64,000 nucleotides of DNA from contig JAUEDM010000005.1 of NCBI GenBank assembly GCA_033439685.1, positions 2,914,001 to 2,978,000 of the forward strand, given 5' to 3'. The stretch is from Apodospora peruviana (lineage: Eukaryota > Ascomycota > Sordariomycetes > Sordariales > Lasiosphaeriaceae). Positions 31,514 through 42,019 of this stretch are shown in pieces (the stretch's first letter is position 1; each line of letters begins with the position of its first letter). The notes beneath the pieces were generated by a model. It saw only the letters and a program-made list of their open reading frames with translations, was not told the origin of the DNA and did not search any database. The translations under genes and the position numbers were made by a program.

Positions 31514-33808
31514 CTAAGCGCTGCTACCAGGCGAGCTCATATGCGTCCAGGTACGGGTCAGATATGGAACGTCTCCCGGGAAGACCTCCTCCTTGAACCC
31601 CATATTATTGACCATTAAGTCACCTAGCTGCTCTACCATCAGTGGTTTGGAAGAATTCTCGAGTTTCTCCTGAAACACTGTGAGCTGGGCATCGCCTTTT
31701 TCCAGTGACTGTAGCCGCCTAGCCTCGCGCTCCGCGATGATGTCAGCAATCATCTTATGGCGGACAGGCTGGCTAATCTCCCCTGACAGTTTAGCCAAGT
31801 GAGGGTGCTCCAGGACTCGCTTCAGCATCTCAAAGGGGAGGTTGAGCAGGATACGAGAAAATATAGTGTCGTTGAGAGTCGGGAGCTGGCGGACAGCAGA
31901 GGCTTCCGAGGGTCCAGAAGGGCCATATCCGTTTCGAACGGGGGGCGATATGTCTCCAAACTTGATCTGGGACAATCGCGAATCGATGGGTAAGCGGTGG
32001 CTGGAGTTGGCCTGAGCTTGTGCCATGGAGGATTGACGGCTGTGTGAACCCCCAGTCGTTCCGTTTGCAATGGGCGGCGCATTTGCGTTGCGCGAAGGAG
32101 CGCTGGAAATCGGCAGCCGGGGAAAATTGGAATTGCCTGCACTGGTGTCAAGAACAAAATCGTGGGGGTAGTTGTCGATCAAGAAGTCCAAAATATGGTT
32201 GAAGAACTTGGCCATCTTGTAATCGTCAACATCCGTATGGGGCGGCTTTACAGCGACAATCGGCAAGATAAAGGCAAGCGCCAGCTCAAGGGTCTCCCAG
32301 CAAAGGAGTTGGGTGGCGCGCTCCACAGATGCCGAATAGACCCATTCGAGCTGCAGGTACTGAGCAGTCACGATATAGCTGAGCGTAAGTTGAAAGTCAT
32401 CTCTAATATCCCGAAGACGCAGCTCAGTGAGAGGTATGCCATCTCCGAGTGGGAGTGGCCAGCCATAAAGAGTGCGGAAGACGTAGCTGAAGACATCAGC
32501 TCGCATGTATTCGTTGTGGATGTCGAGAAAGACAGTTCCACCAGGCTGAGTTTGTTGGGAGCGCATGAGAGAAGCTAGCGGTAGGCTGCGGGAGAGTACA
32601 AAACGATGTGCTGGAATCCGGATCACACGCTGCAGTTGTCGATAGTCGGGGTGATCCCGGTGTTGGGAACTGTCGGGGAAACGGACTTCCAGGATACAAT
32701 CGTTCCAGGTATTGTCATTGATACCATGACGAAGGAAGGCCAGGTTCTCGTCGTCTCGATAGTGGCCAGGATAATCACCGATATTCTGCGTGCTGTTCAT
32801 GTGGGAGCTCATTCCGGGAACATGAACTGGGCCATGAGAAGATCGGTCGGTGGGATACCCGCTATGTCCGTTGTGCCCGTTAACCGGAGCATATAGGCCA
32901 AAACCATGTTCCTCTGCTTGCACTGAGGATTGCGATCCGTGGAAGCTGTGAGGAGTAGGTGGACCATGGTGGTTCACCATGGCCGGGGGGTAGCCGTCAA
33001 GAGTGGGCGACACCATCAATGGGCGTCCATATCCGTTCACCGCTGCGACAGGCATTGTTGTTGGAGGGTAGGCCATAAATCCGGGCGGAGGGAAACTAGG
33101 ACCAGAATGTGGGGCAGGTGACGAGGCGTTGGAATCTTGAAGTTGGCCGAAGATCAGACTTCCATTGCTGAGATGAGGTTGGTGAAATGCTGGACGGTTC
33201 GCTATGGCGGGTTGGAAATTGGGGGCGGTGGCATCGCGGATCGGGCCGAACATGCCTAGGTTGTTGAGAGGAGGGTTTGAAGGACCGGAAGGTCGAGTCG
33301 GCGTCGGTGATGCCAGAGGCTGACCGAGGAATGCGGCGGGTGCTACTGGGGTTTCTGAAGGGCTGTATGAGCACTGCTGATCTGCAATACGTTGTGCAAA
33401 GTTGGTTGGGACAGGAATACCGCCGAGGTTGAGGTGGTCCATACCTGCCACTATCTCGTTCGACACAATAGCGGGCGCAGTTGACCCCGACGCAGAAACC
33501 GCCTGGACGGGAACAGCAGAGGGTGTAACGGCATCGTGGTCCTCTGCCGGGCTTCGGCCGGTTTCGTTTCGCATCTCGGTGGCGGGCTCGTGATGGTCAC
33601 GAGCGTCGACGGCCCTTGGGTGATCATCCAAGATATTGCCATTCATGTGATTCGATACGGGAGGGGAGGATGCCGGCGGGCTCGGGTTCGGTCTGGCTGC
33701 AGGTCGTTGGGGATAGTTGAGCGGCAAAACTGGGACGACAGGCTTGGATGCGGCTCGTCTGGCACTTGACTTTGCGAGTTTGCCTGGAGCCCCGTCGGTA
33801 GGCGCCAT
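31514..33808 (-). CDS. BTB/POZ-domain protein
   Basis: One exon of 764 residues from ATG 33808 (MAPTDGAPG...); the frame is open further upstream but has no earlier ATG. The first 360 residues are disordered, rich in Pro, Ser, Asn and His. A BTB/POZ-like domain follows at about residues 365-480, recognised from 'NDNTWNDCILEVRF', 'IRIPAHRFVLSRSLPLASLM' and 'VFLDIHNEYMRADVFSYVF', and then a helical region. The BTB part contains an inserted loop ('DSSQHRDHPDYRQLQR') between the first strands. BTB domains mediate dimerisation and often link substrates to Cul3 ubiquitin ligases or act in chromatin factors; which applies here is unknown. The C-terminus after residue 560 has another Ser/Asn-rich linker and a final helical block. 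Confidence 0.8.
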   Translation of the reverse strand: MAPTDGAPGKLAKSSARRAASKPVVPVLPLNYPQRPAARPNPSPPASSPPVSNHMNGNILDDHPRAVDARDHHEPATEMRNETGRSPAEDHDAVTPSAVPVQAVSASGSTAPAIVSNEIVAGMDHLNLGGIPVPTNFAQRIADQQCSYSPSETPVAPAAFLGQPLASPTPTRPSGPSNPPLNNLGMFGPIRDATAPNFQPAIANRPAFHQPHLSNGSLIFGQLQDSNASSPAPHSGPSFPPPGFMAYPPTTMPVAAVNGYGRPLMVSPTLDGYPPAMVNHHGPPTPHSFHGSQSSVQAEEHGFGLYAPVNGHNGHSGYPTDRSSHGPVHVPGMSSHMNSTQNIGDYPGHYRDDENLAFLRHGINDNTWNDCILEVRFPDSSQHRDHPDYRQLQRVIRIPAHRFVLSRSLPLASLMRSQQTQPGGTVFLDIHNEYMRADVFSYVFRTLYGWPLPLGDGIPLTELRLRDIRDDFQLTLSYIVTAQYLQLEWVYSASVERATQLLCWETLELALAFILPIVAVKPPHTDVDDYKMAKFFNHILDFLIDNYPHDFVLDTSAGNSNFPRLPISSAPSRNANAPPIANGTTGGSHSRQSSMAQAQANSSHRLPIDSRLSQIKFGDISPPVRNGYGPSGPSEASAVRQLPTLNDTIFSRILLNLPFEMLKRVLEHPHLAKLSGEISQPVRHKMIADIIAEREARRLQSLEKGDAQLTVFQEKLENSSKPLMVEQLGDLMVNNMGFKEEVFPGDVPYLTRTWTHMSSPGSSA

Positions 33809-36800
33809 GGTGAAGGAAATGTAGCTGCAGACGTCGACCAGCAAATACGGCTCAGGTCGACGGCCTGAAAAGAAGGCAAGGAGGGAAGAGGTAGATGACG
33901 AGGCGCGGGGCGGAAGCCAGAGGCGGTCGGAGGGTGTGAAGTCCGGGGAGTTGAATCAGTAAACAGGAAGCCCGATCACTAGGTAGGTGTGGCGGCATCC
34001 GGAGCTGGACCTGCACGAGTCGCTGCCAGGCTCTCGCTCTCTGTTGACGCGGCGGAACACAAGTCAGCAAAGCCGTCACTTGGGGACGGGTACGGAGAAG
34101 AGCTAAGGTACCATTCGACCGCGATGCTAATGCTGCAAATGAGTGATGGCGGCAGGGCAGCAGGGCGTCGTGACGTTCGGTGGTCAGGTCAAACTTGGGA
34201 AGGTTGGGTTTGACGCCAGTAGCCAGCGATGCAGGCACATTTGAGCGCAGCAGAAGCAGGCAAAGAGCAAAGTACAGAAGTAGTGGTTCAAACTAAAAAT
34301 CTGGGGCCATGATGCCAAATTTTTGGCTCCCCGCAGAAAAAAAAATGTTGCGTCAACACTGATTGGCTGGAGCTACTGACTGTGGGGCAGCTGGATGGTT
34401 CTTGGTCCGTGTCCTATCCGTCATCAACCAGGGCGTCACTGTCCGGGAGCTCCATTCTGGGCGCATCATATCCCGTGACTCAGTTTAAGGTTTGGGAGAA
34501 AGGGGAGGGGGTGAGGGGAAGTCAGCCCAGACCCAGACCCGGTAAGACCAGCAGCAACCCAGTCCCGATTCCCGAACTGAAGCTAAAGCTTGAAGCCATC
34601 TGGTTTGAGCTCGGCCAAGGTCCATTCCAGCCCAGAGCTCGATATGCCGACGACTTTTCTCGTCTCTTCTCTTGGGCTACTGCCACTCTCACTGTCCGTC
34701 CAAATTGCCGCAGGTCACCCGTGACATGGCTCCTTTCCTGAGTTCTGTGCGATTGCTGAAACGACGGGAGCGTAATGGGGTTTTCTTTTTGGCTTCCTTT
34801 AATCACCTATGTTCCAGTTCAGCGGGTTCACCAGAGCGGGCCTGAGTACTTAAAAGTCGAGCACAACCCAGCTCCAATTCTGTGCAGGCCTTTTCTGTCC
34901 TGCTCGCCTCCCGCTGGATCCCTACGATTCAACATATGGTTGAACCAATGAGAGGGAAAAGGGATACACTCTCCAGTCCGATTATTTTACAATCACTTCG
35001 TTGCAAGCCATCACATCATTGCAAGTGCGACGAGATCGACTTGTCAGAGAGCGCATGCAACGCCCTGGACCCAGCTGCTGGACTTCAAGTGATGTACAGC
35101 TGGAGTGGTCGTCGATTATCGCCGCTGCATGTACGGTACCTCCGACGTGGGTATCATGGACTTGAAGTGAAGAACAGTGCCAAGTGTCGTCGTCGATCGT
35201 CAACATTGCGCAGGCGATATCACTGATGTCGCCCGAGCCAGGACATTATAAGTTGCAGGTGGTGACATAGCAATGGCAACAATTCCTTCATCATACTGCC
35301 TCCTTCCTACCTCTTTTTCTGGCGCCTCCCTTCGTCGGACCTCAGTCGGTGGTTATCGTCGGTCGTTGTTGACGATGTACCGAAACGTTTGCCGACCCGG
35401 TATAAGAAAAAGCTCAGGGTTGAACGAAAGAGATGGATATATTAGGGGACTTTGACGGGAGATCGGATGCGGTGGGATGGCAGAGACCAACTGGCCAACC
35501 GATATTGCCACGTGGTTTGGCCTCTAAATCTAGAATAGCAGTCAAATTGAGGCGCATATCTCAGAACTTCTCCCTGATCGTCACTGTGGTGAAGATTGTT
35601 GGAAATTGGCGCTCTCTTGATCTTGGGATTGACATCTGAAGTATAACTCAGGGGCAGGATATAAGAATTTGGAAGAGCGGCTCACGGAACCGATATAGAT
35701 CTTGGAACAGCAACTCAGTAGCACGAAATCAGAATTTTTCTCTCCCGGGCCTTTAAGCCCGAATAGGCATGCCAATCCAACAGACGACGGCACTTGGTCC
35801 GGTTGCGTCTCATGAGAATTCCCAGGTACTTACGTTAAAAGAATGATGATATCCCTGCATTATCCGCTTCAGATTGTCGCTACACTAGCAGTGTAGATTC
35901 GGCCACTCAGCCTTACCCGCTCGTAGGTTTGGGATCTGAGGTTACTGTTACCGGCTGCCCGGTTCCGCCTGATAAATGCGGGAATGATCTACGAACATGA
36001 CATAGTTTGTTTAGGCTACAGCCTAATTACATGTAGATGGTCGTGGTATCGGTTCAGGCTAGAAAGCTACCTTTGGGCGACTCTCCAAGTCTATCGTACC
36101 TAAGAAGAAACACATATTTGGATGACACGATTCAGAATATCAGGTATTTGGTCAATCCTGGAGAGATTTGGAATCATTTATGCTTATGTGGATAGGATTG
36201 GCTATGTGGAATCTAGTTTGGGCAGAATACACGCGGCATTTATCACAGAAAAGCCGTAAAGATCCGGAGGCTTGGGCTGCATTCATCACCAGCTCAAGAA
36301 AGACTGAGGTATAGGTTAAGACTGTTGGTATTGGAAGATTAAAGAGGACATAGGAACACTGCCCGATAAGTGATGAATTAATTCAACCGAGTCGTCCCCG
36401 ACACAATGCAAGTGAGCAGCAGTCTGCCTTTCTTCAACAAATTTAGGATTCGGTTGTCGTCAGTCATCGGTTTTGTTTGCTTGGAGAAAGGCCGATGTTT
36501 ATTCCGTACTCAAATTTGTATGTTTTTGAGGTTCACCCGCGAACTAGAGTGTTTGGGCTGAGTCGATTTTGACAAGGGTTTGAATCCATGGGAACGGGGT
36601 GCTGTCTTCGGTCCGTCCCGGATCGTCGGGTCTCCTTCTCGGCGAGTATTGTCACTGAGGACACCTAGCCAGAAAAACGCCCGGGAACGCCGTCATGGGG
36701 CTGATTCCAACTGATAACGTCTATGCGATTGAAGTCTGAATTAAATAATTTCGGTGTAGTCTTCAGATTTGGAGTCAGGTATATTTGTAGGACATTTGGT

Positions 36801-38041
36801 CATTATGTTCATAATATCAAACAAAGCAATACCCGGGAATTTGGTTTTGTAAAACGGCAAGGTAGGCATACCTAAAATTCATAACCTCATGATAGCGTGG
36901 TGTGATTGGAAGGATCCTAATGATCCTTTGTTATAGATAACACCTTGCCAGTATAGTGAGGTTGACAAGGGCTGAATCCAATCTTGAATCCCAAGAGAAC
37001 GGCGTCCGATCCCTGGACCGATTTATTGTTGGATGGATTCTCTGGAGGTAACGTGTAACCGGCTGGTCCCTGCGTTGGAAAGTTCTCGATTTCCATTGGT
37101 GGTTTGTTTCAGAATTCGGGAATCCAGGAACCAGGAACCAGGAACAGGCCCAACAAAGGATAAAGTACGTTAGGCTTGGGGTGCTGACATCGGACAATGG
37201 ACCAATCCACGAGGCCACCGCGTCATTGTTTCATCCGGTACCAACACAAAAACGACTTGATGGGAAAAAAAAATCCATTGTCTGAACGTGAAGTCATGCT
37301 ATTAGACCTGAAACATCAGCTCAAGAAAGATGACTACTTTTCATCGAATTATTTGGTAAGCAAGGTCCTTCAGCAAAGAAGGTCTTTCTTCATTTGTTCT
37401 GGTGTGTGGGTGGGCGGCCGTTTTGTATCTGCGCCGCACAGCGGATGTTGGTTCCAATTTCCGAACCGACTACCAATCAAGTGGTATTGGGATTTTAGTC
37501 CGCCCGGCTGGCTGAGGACCCCTGACTCAGGAACGCCTGCTGCTCCTATCACATTGGTAGCTTAATTCCAAAACGGGCCTCACCTCCCGCCGACAGGATT
37601 CAGACCAAGACAGGATCTGGTCTGGACTGCTATCTTGCCCAACGGCCGAACCGGCTAGTCTATGGTGAGCTTTCTGAGCGATGACAGATACGACTCTAGA
37701 TTCCTGGGTACACTTCTAGAGTAGCTATAGAACGGGATGGCACGTTCTACTACGTAACAATGCAAATTTGACATAGGCTGGGCATATTGAGTCTTCTTGA
37801 AAGGACCGGACAAGGGTCGCGTAAGGACCGAAAGGTTGACAGACGGTAGGCGTAGGATGCTGCCGTCTTCAGCTGGCTTGACGCCCCCAAGCCCCCAGCT
37901 GCAGGTCATCGTGCCTACCCATACCAACATGACCGTTCAACGGCGCAGCTAGCACTGGGTGGTGGTGGTGGTGGTGAAGCACACCAACGAGAATGCACCC
38001 CTTGGCAAAAGGAGTTCGGAAAAGAAAGGAGCTGTCCGGAC
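33809..38041. other. Long gene-poor region
   Basis: Over 4 kb without a supported gene. The first 500 bp probably hold the leader and promoter of the BTB gene. Between 35800 and 37200 base composition drops to AT-rich and no frame longer than about 100 codons occurs. A short tandem of GGAACCA units (about 37125-37146) and a (GGT)6 run (about 37957-37975) are the only repeats noticed. Confidence 0.5.
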
Positions 38042-38047
38042 TATAAA
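38042..38047 (+). promoter_or_regulatory. TATA box of the eight-cysteine secreted protein gene
   Basis: TATAAA is followed by a long CT-rich leader, as usual for strongly expressed fungal genes. The leader probably contains an intron, 38281-38357, with a GTATGT donor, a CTGAC branch site and a TTTCAG acceptor. Confidence 0.6.
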
Positions 38048-38387
38048 GGAGGCCATCTCCTTCGATCAAGTAAAATGAAACTTCTATCATCATCACCCAG
38101 ATCATCATCGAGTCTTGTCAACAAAGACCTTCTTTCAATCCTTTCTTGTTTCCCTTTGTTCTAACTGTTTTCATCCATTCCTTTCACCTTTCTTTGAAAA
38201 CACTCCCTCGCTTCCTTTATTTCGCCATCTAGTTTTCAAACAATTCAAACCAAGCAATTCTTCTTGGTTCATAGCTCATTGTATGTTTCATTGAATATGT
38301 ATAAACTGATCCCTGTCTCTTGTTTCGAGTCGACTGACGACATGATATCGATTTCAGGTTTCTCATCTCTACTATACAGTCGACAAG

Positions 38388-39131
38388 ATGTTCACTACCA
38401 GGCTTACTACTCTCCTCGCCCTGGCGGCTGCTGCCGTGGCTATGCCCACTGCCAACGCTCCTTCATCCGCTCTCGTTGCCCGTGGCTTCGACTGCGGCAA
38501 CCCCGTCCGCGGCCTCGCCAGAGAGGACTGCCAGTACCTCTCCCAGATCGGCTTCGCCGGCTACGGCCAGAACCCCAGCAGCGGCAACATCTGGATCGGC
38601 AACAACGGTCCCAACGTCTTCACCTTTTCCAACAAGGCCACGGTTGACGTCACCCTGGTGATATGGGACCAGAGCAATGGCGATGCCTCCTCGTTCGTCA
38701 CCGCCCACGCGCCCAAGATCACCTGGACGATCCCGCGCGGCGGCAGCGTGCAGGTGTCCCTCCAGAACGGCGTCAGCGGCGGCTACAGCGGCATCTACCG
38801 CGGCCAGACCAAGATCTCCCAGTGGGGCCAGGTTGGCAACACCTGGGGAGAGTTCACGACCGGCCAGGACGCCACCATCAATATCAGCCGCGAGATCAAC
38901 ATGAGCGGCAACATTTTCTCTGCCAAAGTGAGCACGGGCTGCCTTGCCGACATGAACCACTGCGCCTACGTCTGCAAGTCGGGCAACACCTGCGGCGAGT
39001 CCGGAACCTACAGCCTCATCGGGTGCAAGGAGCAGCCCAACAACAACGCCGGAATGCGCGGCTCCAACCCGGCTGGCGGCTGCGCTGGCTGGTCCAACGG
39101 CTCCGGCCGCATCGATGCCCAGTTCTTGTAA
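38388..39131 (+). CDS. Secreted cysteine-containing protein, effector-like
   Basis: The protein has 247 residues in a single coding exon with a leader intron (38281-38357). A signal peptide covers about residues 1-18 or 1-24. The mature part has eight cysteines (Cys36, Cys48, a group of five around 184-215, and one near 233), enough for four disulfides. The middle is rich in beta-strand-forming residues, Gly, Ser, Thr and Asn ('NIWIGNNGPNVFTFSNKATVDVTLVIWD'-type pattern, split). The pattern 'MSGN...GC..DMN.C.YVC..G.TCG..G.Y.L.GC' matches a group of fungal secreted proteins often annotated as effectors. I cannot name a Pfam domain with confidence. It could be a thaumatin-like or other beta-sandwich protein. 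A strong TATA box and CT-rich leader suggest high expression. Confidence 0.75.
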   Translation: MFTTRLTTLLALAAAAVAMPTANAPSSALVARGFDCGNPVRGLAREDCQYLSQIGFAGYGQNPSSGNIWIGNNGPNVFTFSNKATVDVTLVIWDQSNGDASSFVTAHAPKITWTIPRGGSVQVSLQNGVSGGYSGIYRGQTKISQWGQVGNTWGEFTTGQDATINISREINMSGNIFSAKVSTGCLADMNHCAYVCKSGNTCGESGTYSLIGCKEQPNNNAGMRGSNPAGGCAGWSNGSGRIDAQFL

Positions 39132-39949
39132 AGCAAACATAGCTGTCTCGTATGGACTGACATTCACTTCATAACTGGGTGAATTGATGGCGCTTTTGTC
39201 TGTTTTTTTCTTTTCTTGGGTATGTTTGGGAGGATTTTCAGGGGTTTTCTTTGGCTATAGATATCTGGGTTTATGGGTAGACGAGCGTTTTCTATCTTTT
39301 CCTTCCTTCACTTCTTGTATATTTACTTATCTTGAGTTTTGTTCCTCCTTTTTCTTCTCTGTACATGTCACATTGTATATATATATATATGTATATATGT
39401 ACGACCGTATATATCGTATCATCCAGGTTCAACCTGGCAACACAGTTCGCGTCCCTGATCTTTAAGGCATTGGCACCCGACAGACAGCTAGCAGTTCAGT
39501 GCCCACCCGAGACAAACCCTCCAAAATTATCGTTTGATCCACACAAAAAAACGTGGAAATTCCCTGTTCGCACGCCGAACTTGCGTTGCCGGCAGTGGGC
39601 AGATGCGGCCCCGATCCAAGACCACACCAATCTTTGACTACTTTCCCGGATAGCAACGTTGGACAGCATGCCGTAACATGTTCCACTCGGAACAGTCGGA
39701 TCGAAGACGAACGGACATATATCTACTTGATTCCTGTATGGTCAGCCTTCCACAGTGCGTTGATTGCGTGGATTGTGAGCATGCACGAAGCGTGTATAAT
39801 ACGTCAGTAAATCTAAGCTACGGTCTGCGGGTAGCCGTAGGCGTGGTGTTGTGCACTGTGACTTACACCGATCATCGATGTCCTTCTTGATTTCTCGCAA
39901 TCTTCACCGTCTCCTTCCGGGACTCGGAAGGGTAACATAGTAGGGGAGG

Positions 39950-39980
<31 letters not shown>

Positions 39981-40210
39981 GTTGCCCTGCTGCTCCGGGC
40001 CGAAAACGATCGGAGCTGGAGTAAGTTCCTTCTCTTTTTGTTTCATAATGTCTGCCTTTGGTCTTCCCCCGAACTCTATTAGTTAGACGAACCCGAGCAG
40101 ACGATCGAGCGTTCCAAGTTAAAGTAACACACCAGACACTGGAGTATTCAAGCACACCGCCCCAGCCCCCAAATAAGTACCTTATTCAGACCTCCCAAAA
40201 AGCGCAAGCA
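39132..40210. other. Intergenic region with low-complexity tracts
   Basis: It contains an AT-dinucleotide tract (about 39375-39415), the 27-base G run at 39955-39981 and a probable promoter for the gene at 40211. No gene is supported. Confidence 0.5.
39955..39981. repeat. Homopolymer tract, 27 G
   Basis: An uninterrupted run of 27 G (C on the other strand), 230 bp upstream of the start codon at 40211. Length estimates of such runs are unreliable in sequencing. Confidence 0.9.
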
Positions 40211-41443
40211 ATGAACCATCACCAGCATCATTATCACCACCACGGTCACCACCACGACCCTCATCATCTCTCACCAATGGAGACCCGTATTCTAACCACC
40301 TTCCCAACCGAGGGCCTTCCCTCGCCACGAATCACCCCCAACCTCCGAAACTTCCCCGTCCGTCACCCTCCGGGAGGCAGCCGTTTATCTCCCGGTTCCG
40401 CCCAGCTCAACAGGTGGTTCTGCTGCCAGTGCGCTGCAAAAGGCTACCAGGACCCCGTCGGAATGGTCAACAACAGCGACTCGGCTCCTCCTCCTCCTCT
40501 TCCCCCCAGCCCCGATGGTAATACCAACTACAGCAGCAACAACACCAGCCCAGAGCGCTGTTTTCAAACCGGCTGCCACCACCAGAAATGCAACAACTGC
40601 CTCGGCGCGGCAAGCTACAACATGCACGAGTCCGCCGTGCGCACCTTTAGTGGGCTGCACGCCTCGCCGTCCTTCGTCGACCCCGTCTTCTGGGAGTGCG
40701 CCTGCGGTGAGTGGGTCAACAACCTCTTTTTCCCAGATAACGGCGTCAGCATAATGGGTATATCCCTCTGCAACGCCCCATCCTCTAACGCGCCTAACCA
40801 TCCACGGTCCCCCCCGGGGGGTGGGTGCCCGTTCCGCTCCCGCGGTGGCGGCGGCAACCACCACCACCCCGGCGCGGCTGCGGTTGCTGCTGCCGGCGCC
40901 GGCACGCTCCAGCCCGACAGCGTGGTGATGAACGTGTACGGCCAGCGGCTCGGCACGGCCGACCAGACCGCCGCCGTGATGGGCGGGCCCTGGCACTGGC
41001 AGCGCCGAGGCTTGGCGGATCCGCGGAACGCGTTCCTGTCTGCGTTTAGACGGAGAGCACCAACACCAACAACACATTCACACATGATGGATGGTGAGGG
41101 ATCACCGGTATGGGAGGAAGGGGAACCGGTGCCGAGATATCCGTACCGGCTACCACCGCCGCCTTTATCGATCTTGATGGGGGTGCCGAGGACGTTGTCG
41201 TTGTCATCATCGCAGCAGCAGCAGCAGGTGGACGATGGTAGTACAGGTGACAATGGTGGTGGTGTGGGTGCTCGTCTGGCGTACGAGGTGTCCTACCTCG
41301 CCGTGATACCGGCTGCACCGAGAGATCCTAGGGATAAAGGCAAGGAGCTTATGAAGCCTGCTGCTGGAAATGATCAGTACCCTTATCTGGGTCAAGTGGG
41401 CGTCCAGATTCAGAGACCCGTCTCAGGTTATGGCAGACTCTGA
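40211..41443 (+). CDS. Hypothetical His-rich protein with a Cys/His motif
   Basis: The protein has 410 residues from ATG 40211, the first Met with a normal context; the frame is open further upstream to about 40058. The N-terminus is strikingly His-rich (about 18 His in the first 30 residues). Then comes a possible zinc site: 'WFCCQCAAKGY' (near 40421-40453), followed after a Pro/Asn loop by 'RCFQTGCHHQKCNNC' (near 40556-40600). This Cys spacing is seen in many unstudied fungal proteins. A second Cys pair 'WECACGEWV' lies near 40690-40720. The rest is low-complexity Gly, Pro and Gln. There is no signal peptide or membrane helix. Zinc or metal binding is inference. No family name is offered. 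Confidence 0.6.
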   Translation: MNHHQHHYHHHGHHHDPHHLSPMETRILTTFPTEGLPSPRITPNLRNFPVRHPPGGSRLSPGSAQLNRWFCCQCAAKGYQDPVGMVNNSDSAPPPPLPPSPDGNTNYSSNNTSPERCFQTGCHHQKCNNCLGAASYNMHESAVRTFSGLHASPSFVDPVFWECACGEWVNNLFFPDNGVSIMGISLCNAPSSNAPNHPRSPPGGGCPFRSRGGGGNHHHPGAAAVAAAGAGTLQPDSVVMNVYGQRLGTADQTAAVMGGPWHWQRRGLADPRNAFLSAFRRRAPTPTTHSHMMDGEGSPVWEEGEPVPRYPYRLPPPPLSILMGVPRTLSLSSSQQQQQVDDGSTGDNGGGVGARLAYEVSYLAVIPAAPRDPRDKGKELMKPAAGNDQYPYLGQVGVQIQRPVSGYGRL

Positions 41444-42019
41444 ATTAATAAGTAGGATCGAATACTTGGTGCATTTACCTACTAGGACCTGTAGTGGAAT
41501 ATGCAATCAGCAATCGGTGCTTATCTGGACTTAGTCTTACATAATGATCATATTAAGACCGTGGATATGATGTTGAATGAAACTCGTCAAGGTTGGAACC
41601 TCTCACAGCTATCCATGGTACACACTCGTAGGACAGGAACAACAAATTTAGCCAGTGGCAAACTTGTACGCAAGACTCGTGATTATTGCTACCCCAAGTT
41701 TTATGTACCGAATACAACAGGCCAGTGCATCTATGCCAGAAGAATAGCAATGCCCTCTATGGTATCTCTAAAGCCGTAATTAAATAACCAAATATATGTC
41801 AAGTAACAAATGAAAGTGAAGAGCAGCATGATGTCTAACGAAACAACGCCGGTTATATGCCAAAAGATGTAAAAAGAATATGATGACAAATCGTGATGCT
41901 GAAAATGGAAAAACGGGAAAGAAGCGAAATGATGAGAAATAAAAAAAAAAAAATATGTAAATGATATCCAGAAAACCTCCCCGGTAACTCGAACCTCGTA
42001 AGGGATTCTAATAGTTACC
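41444..42019. other. Convergent 3' region
   Basis: AT-rich sequence, with a 14-base A run near 41941-41953. No gene is supported. Confidence 0.4.

Noticed and set aside
38463..39167. A - strand frame of 234 codons
   Set aside because: It is antisense to the secreted eight-cysteine protein; the + strand has a signal peptide and a Cys pattern.
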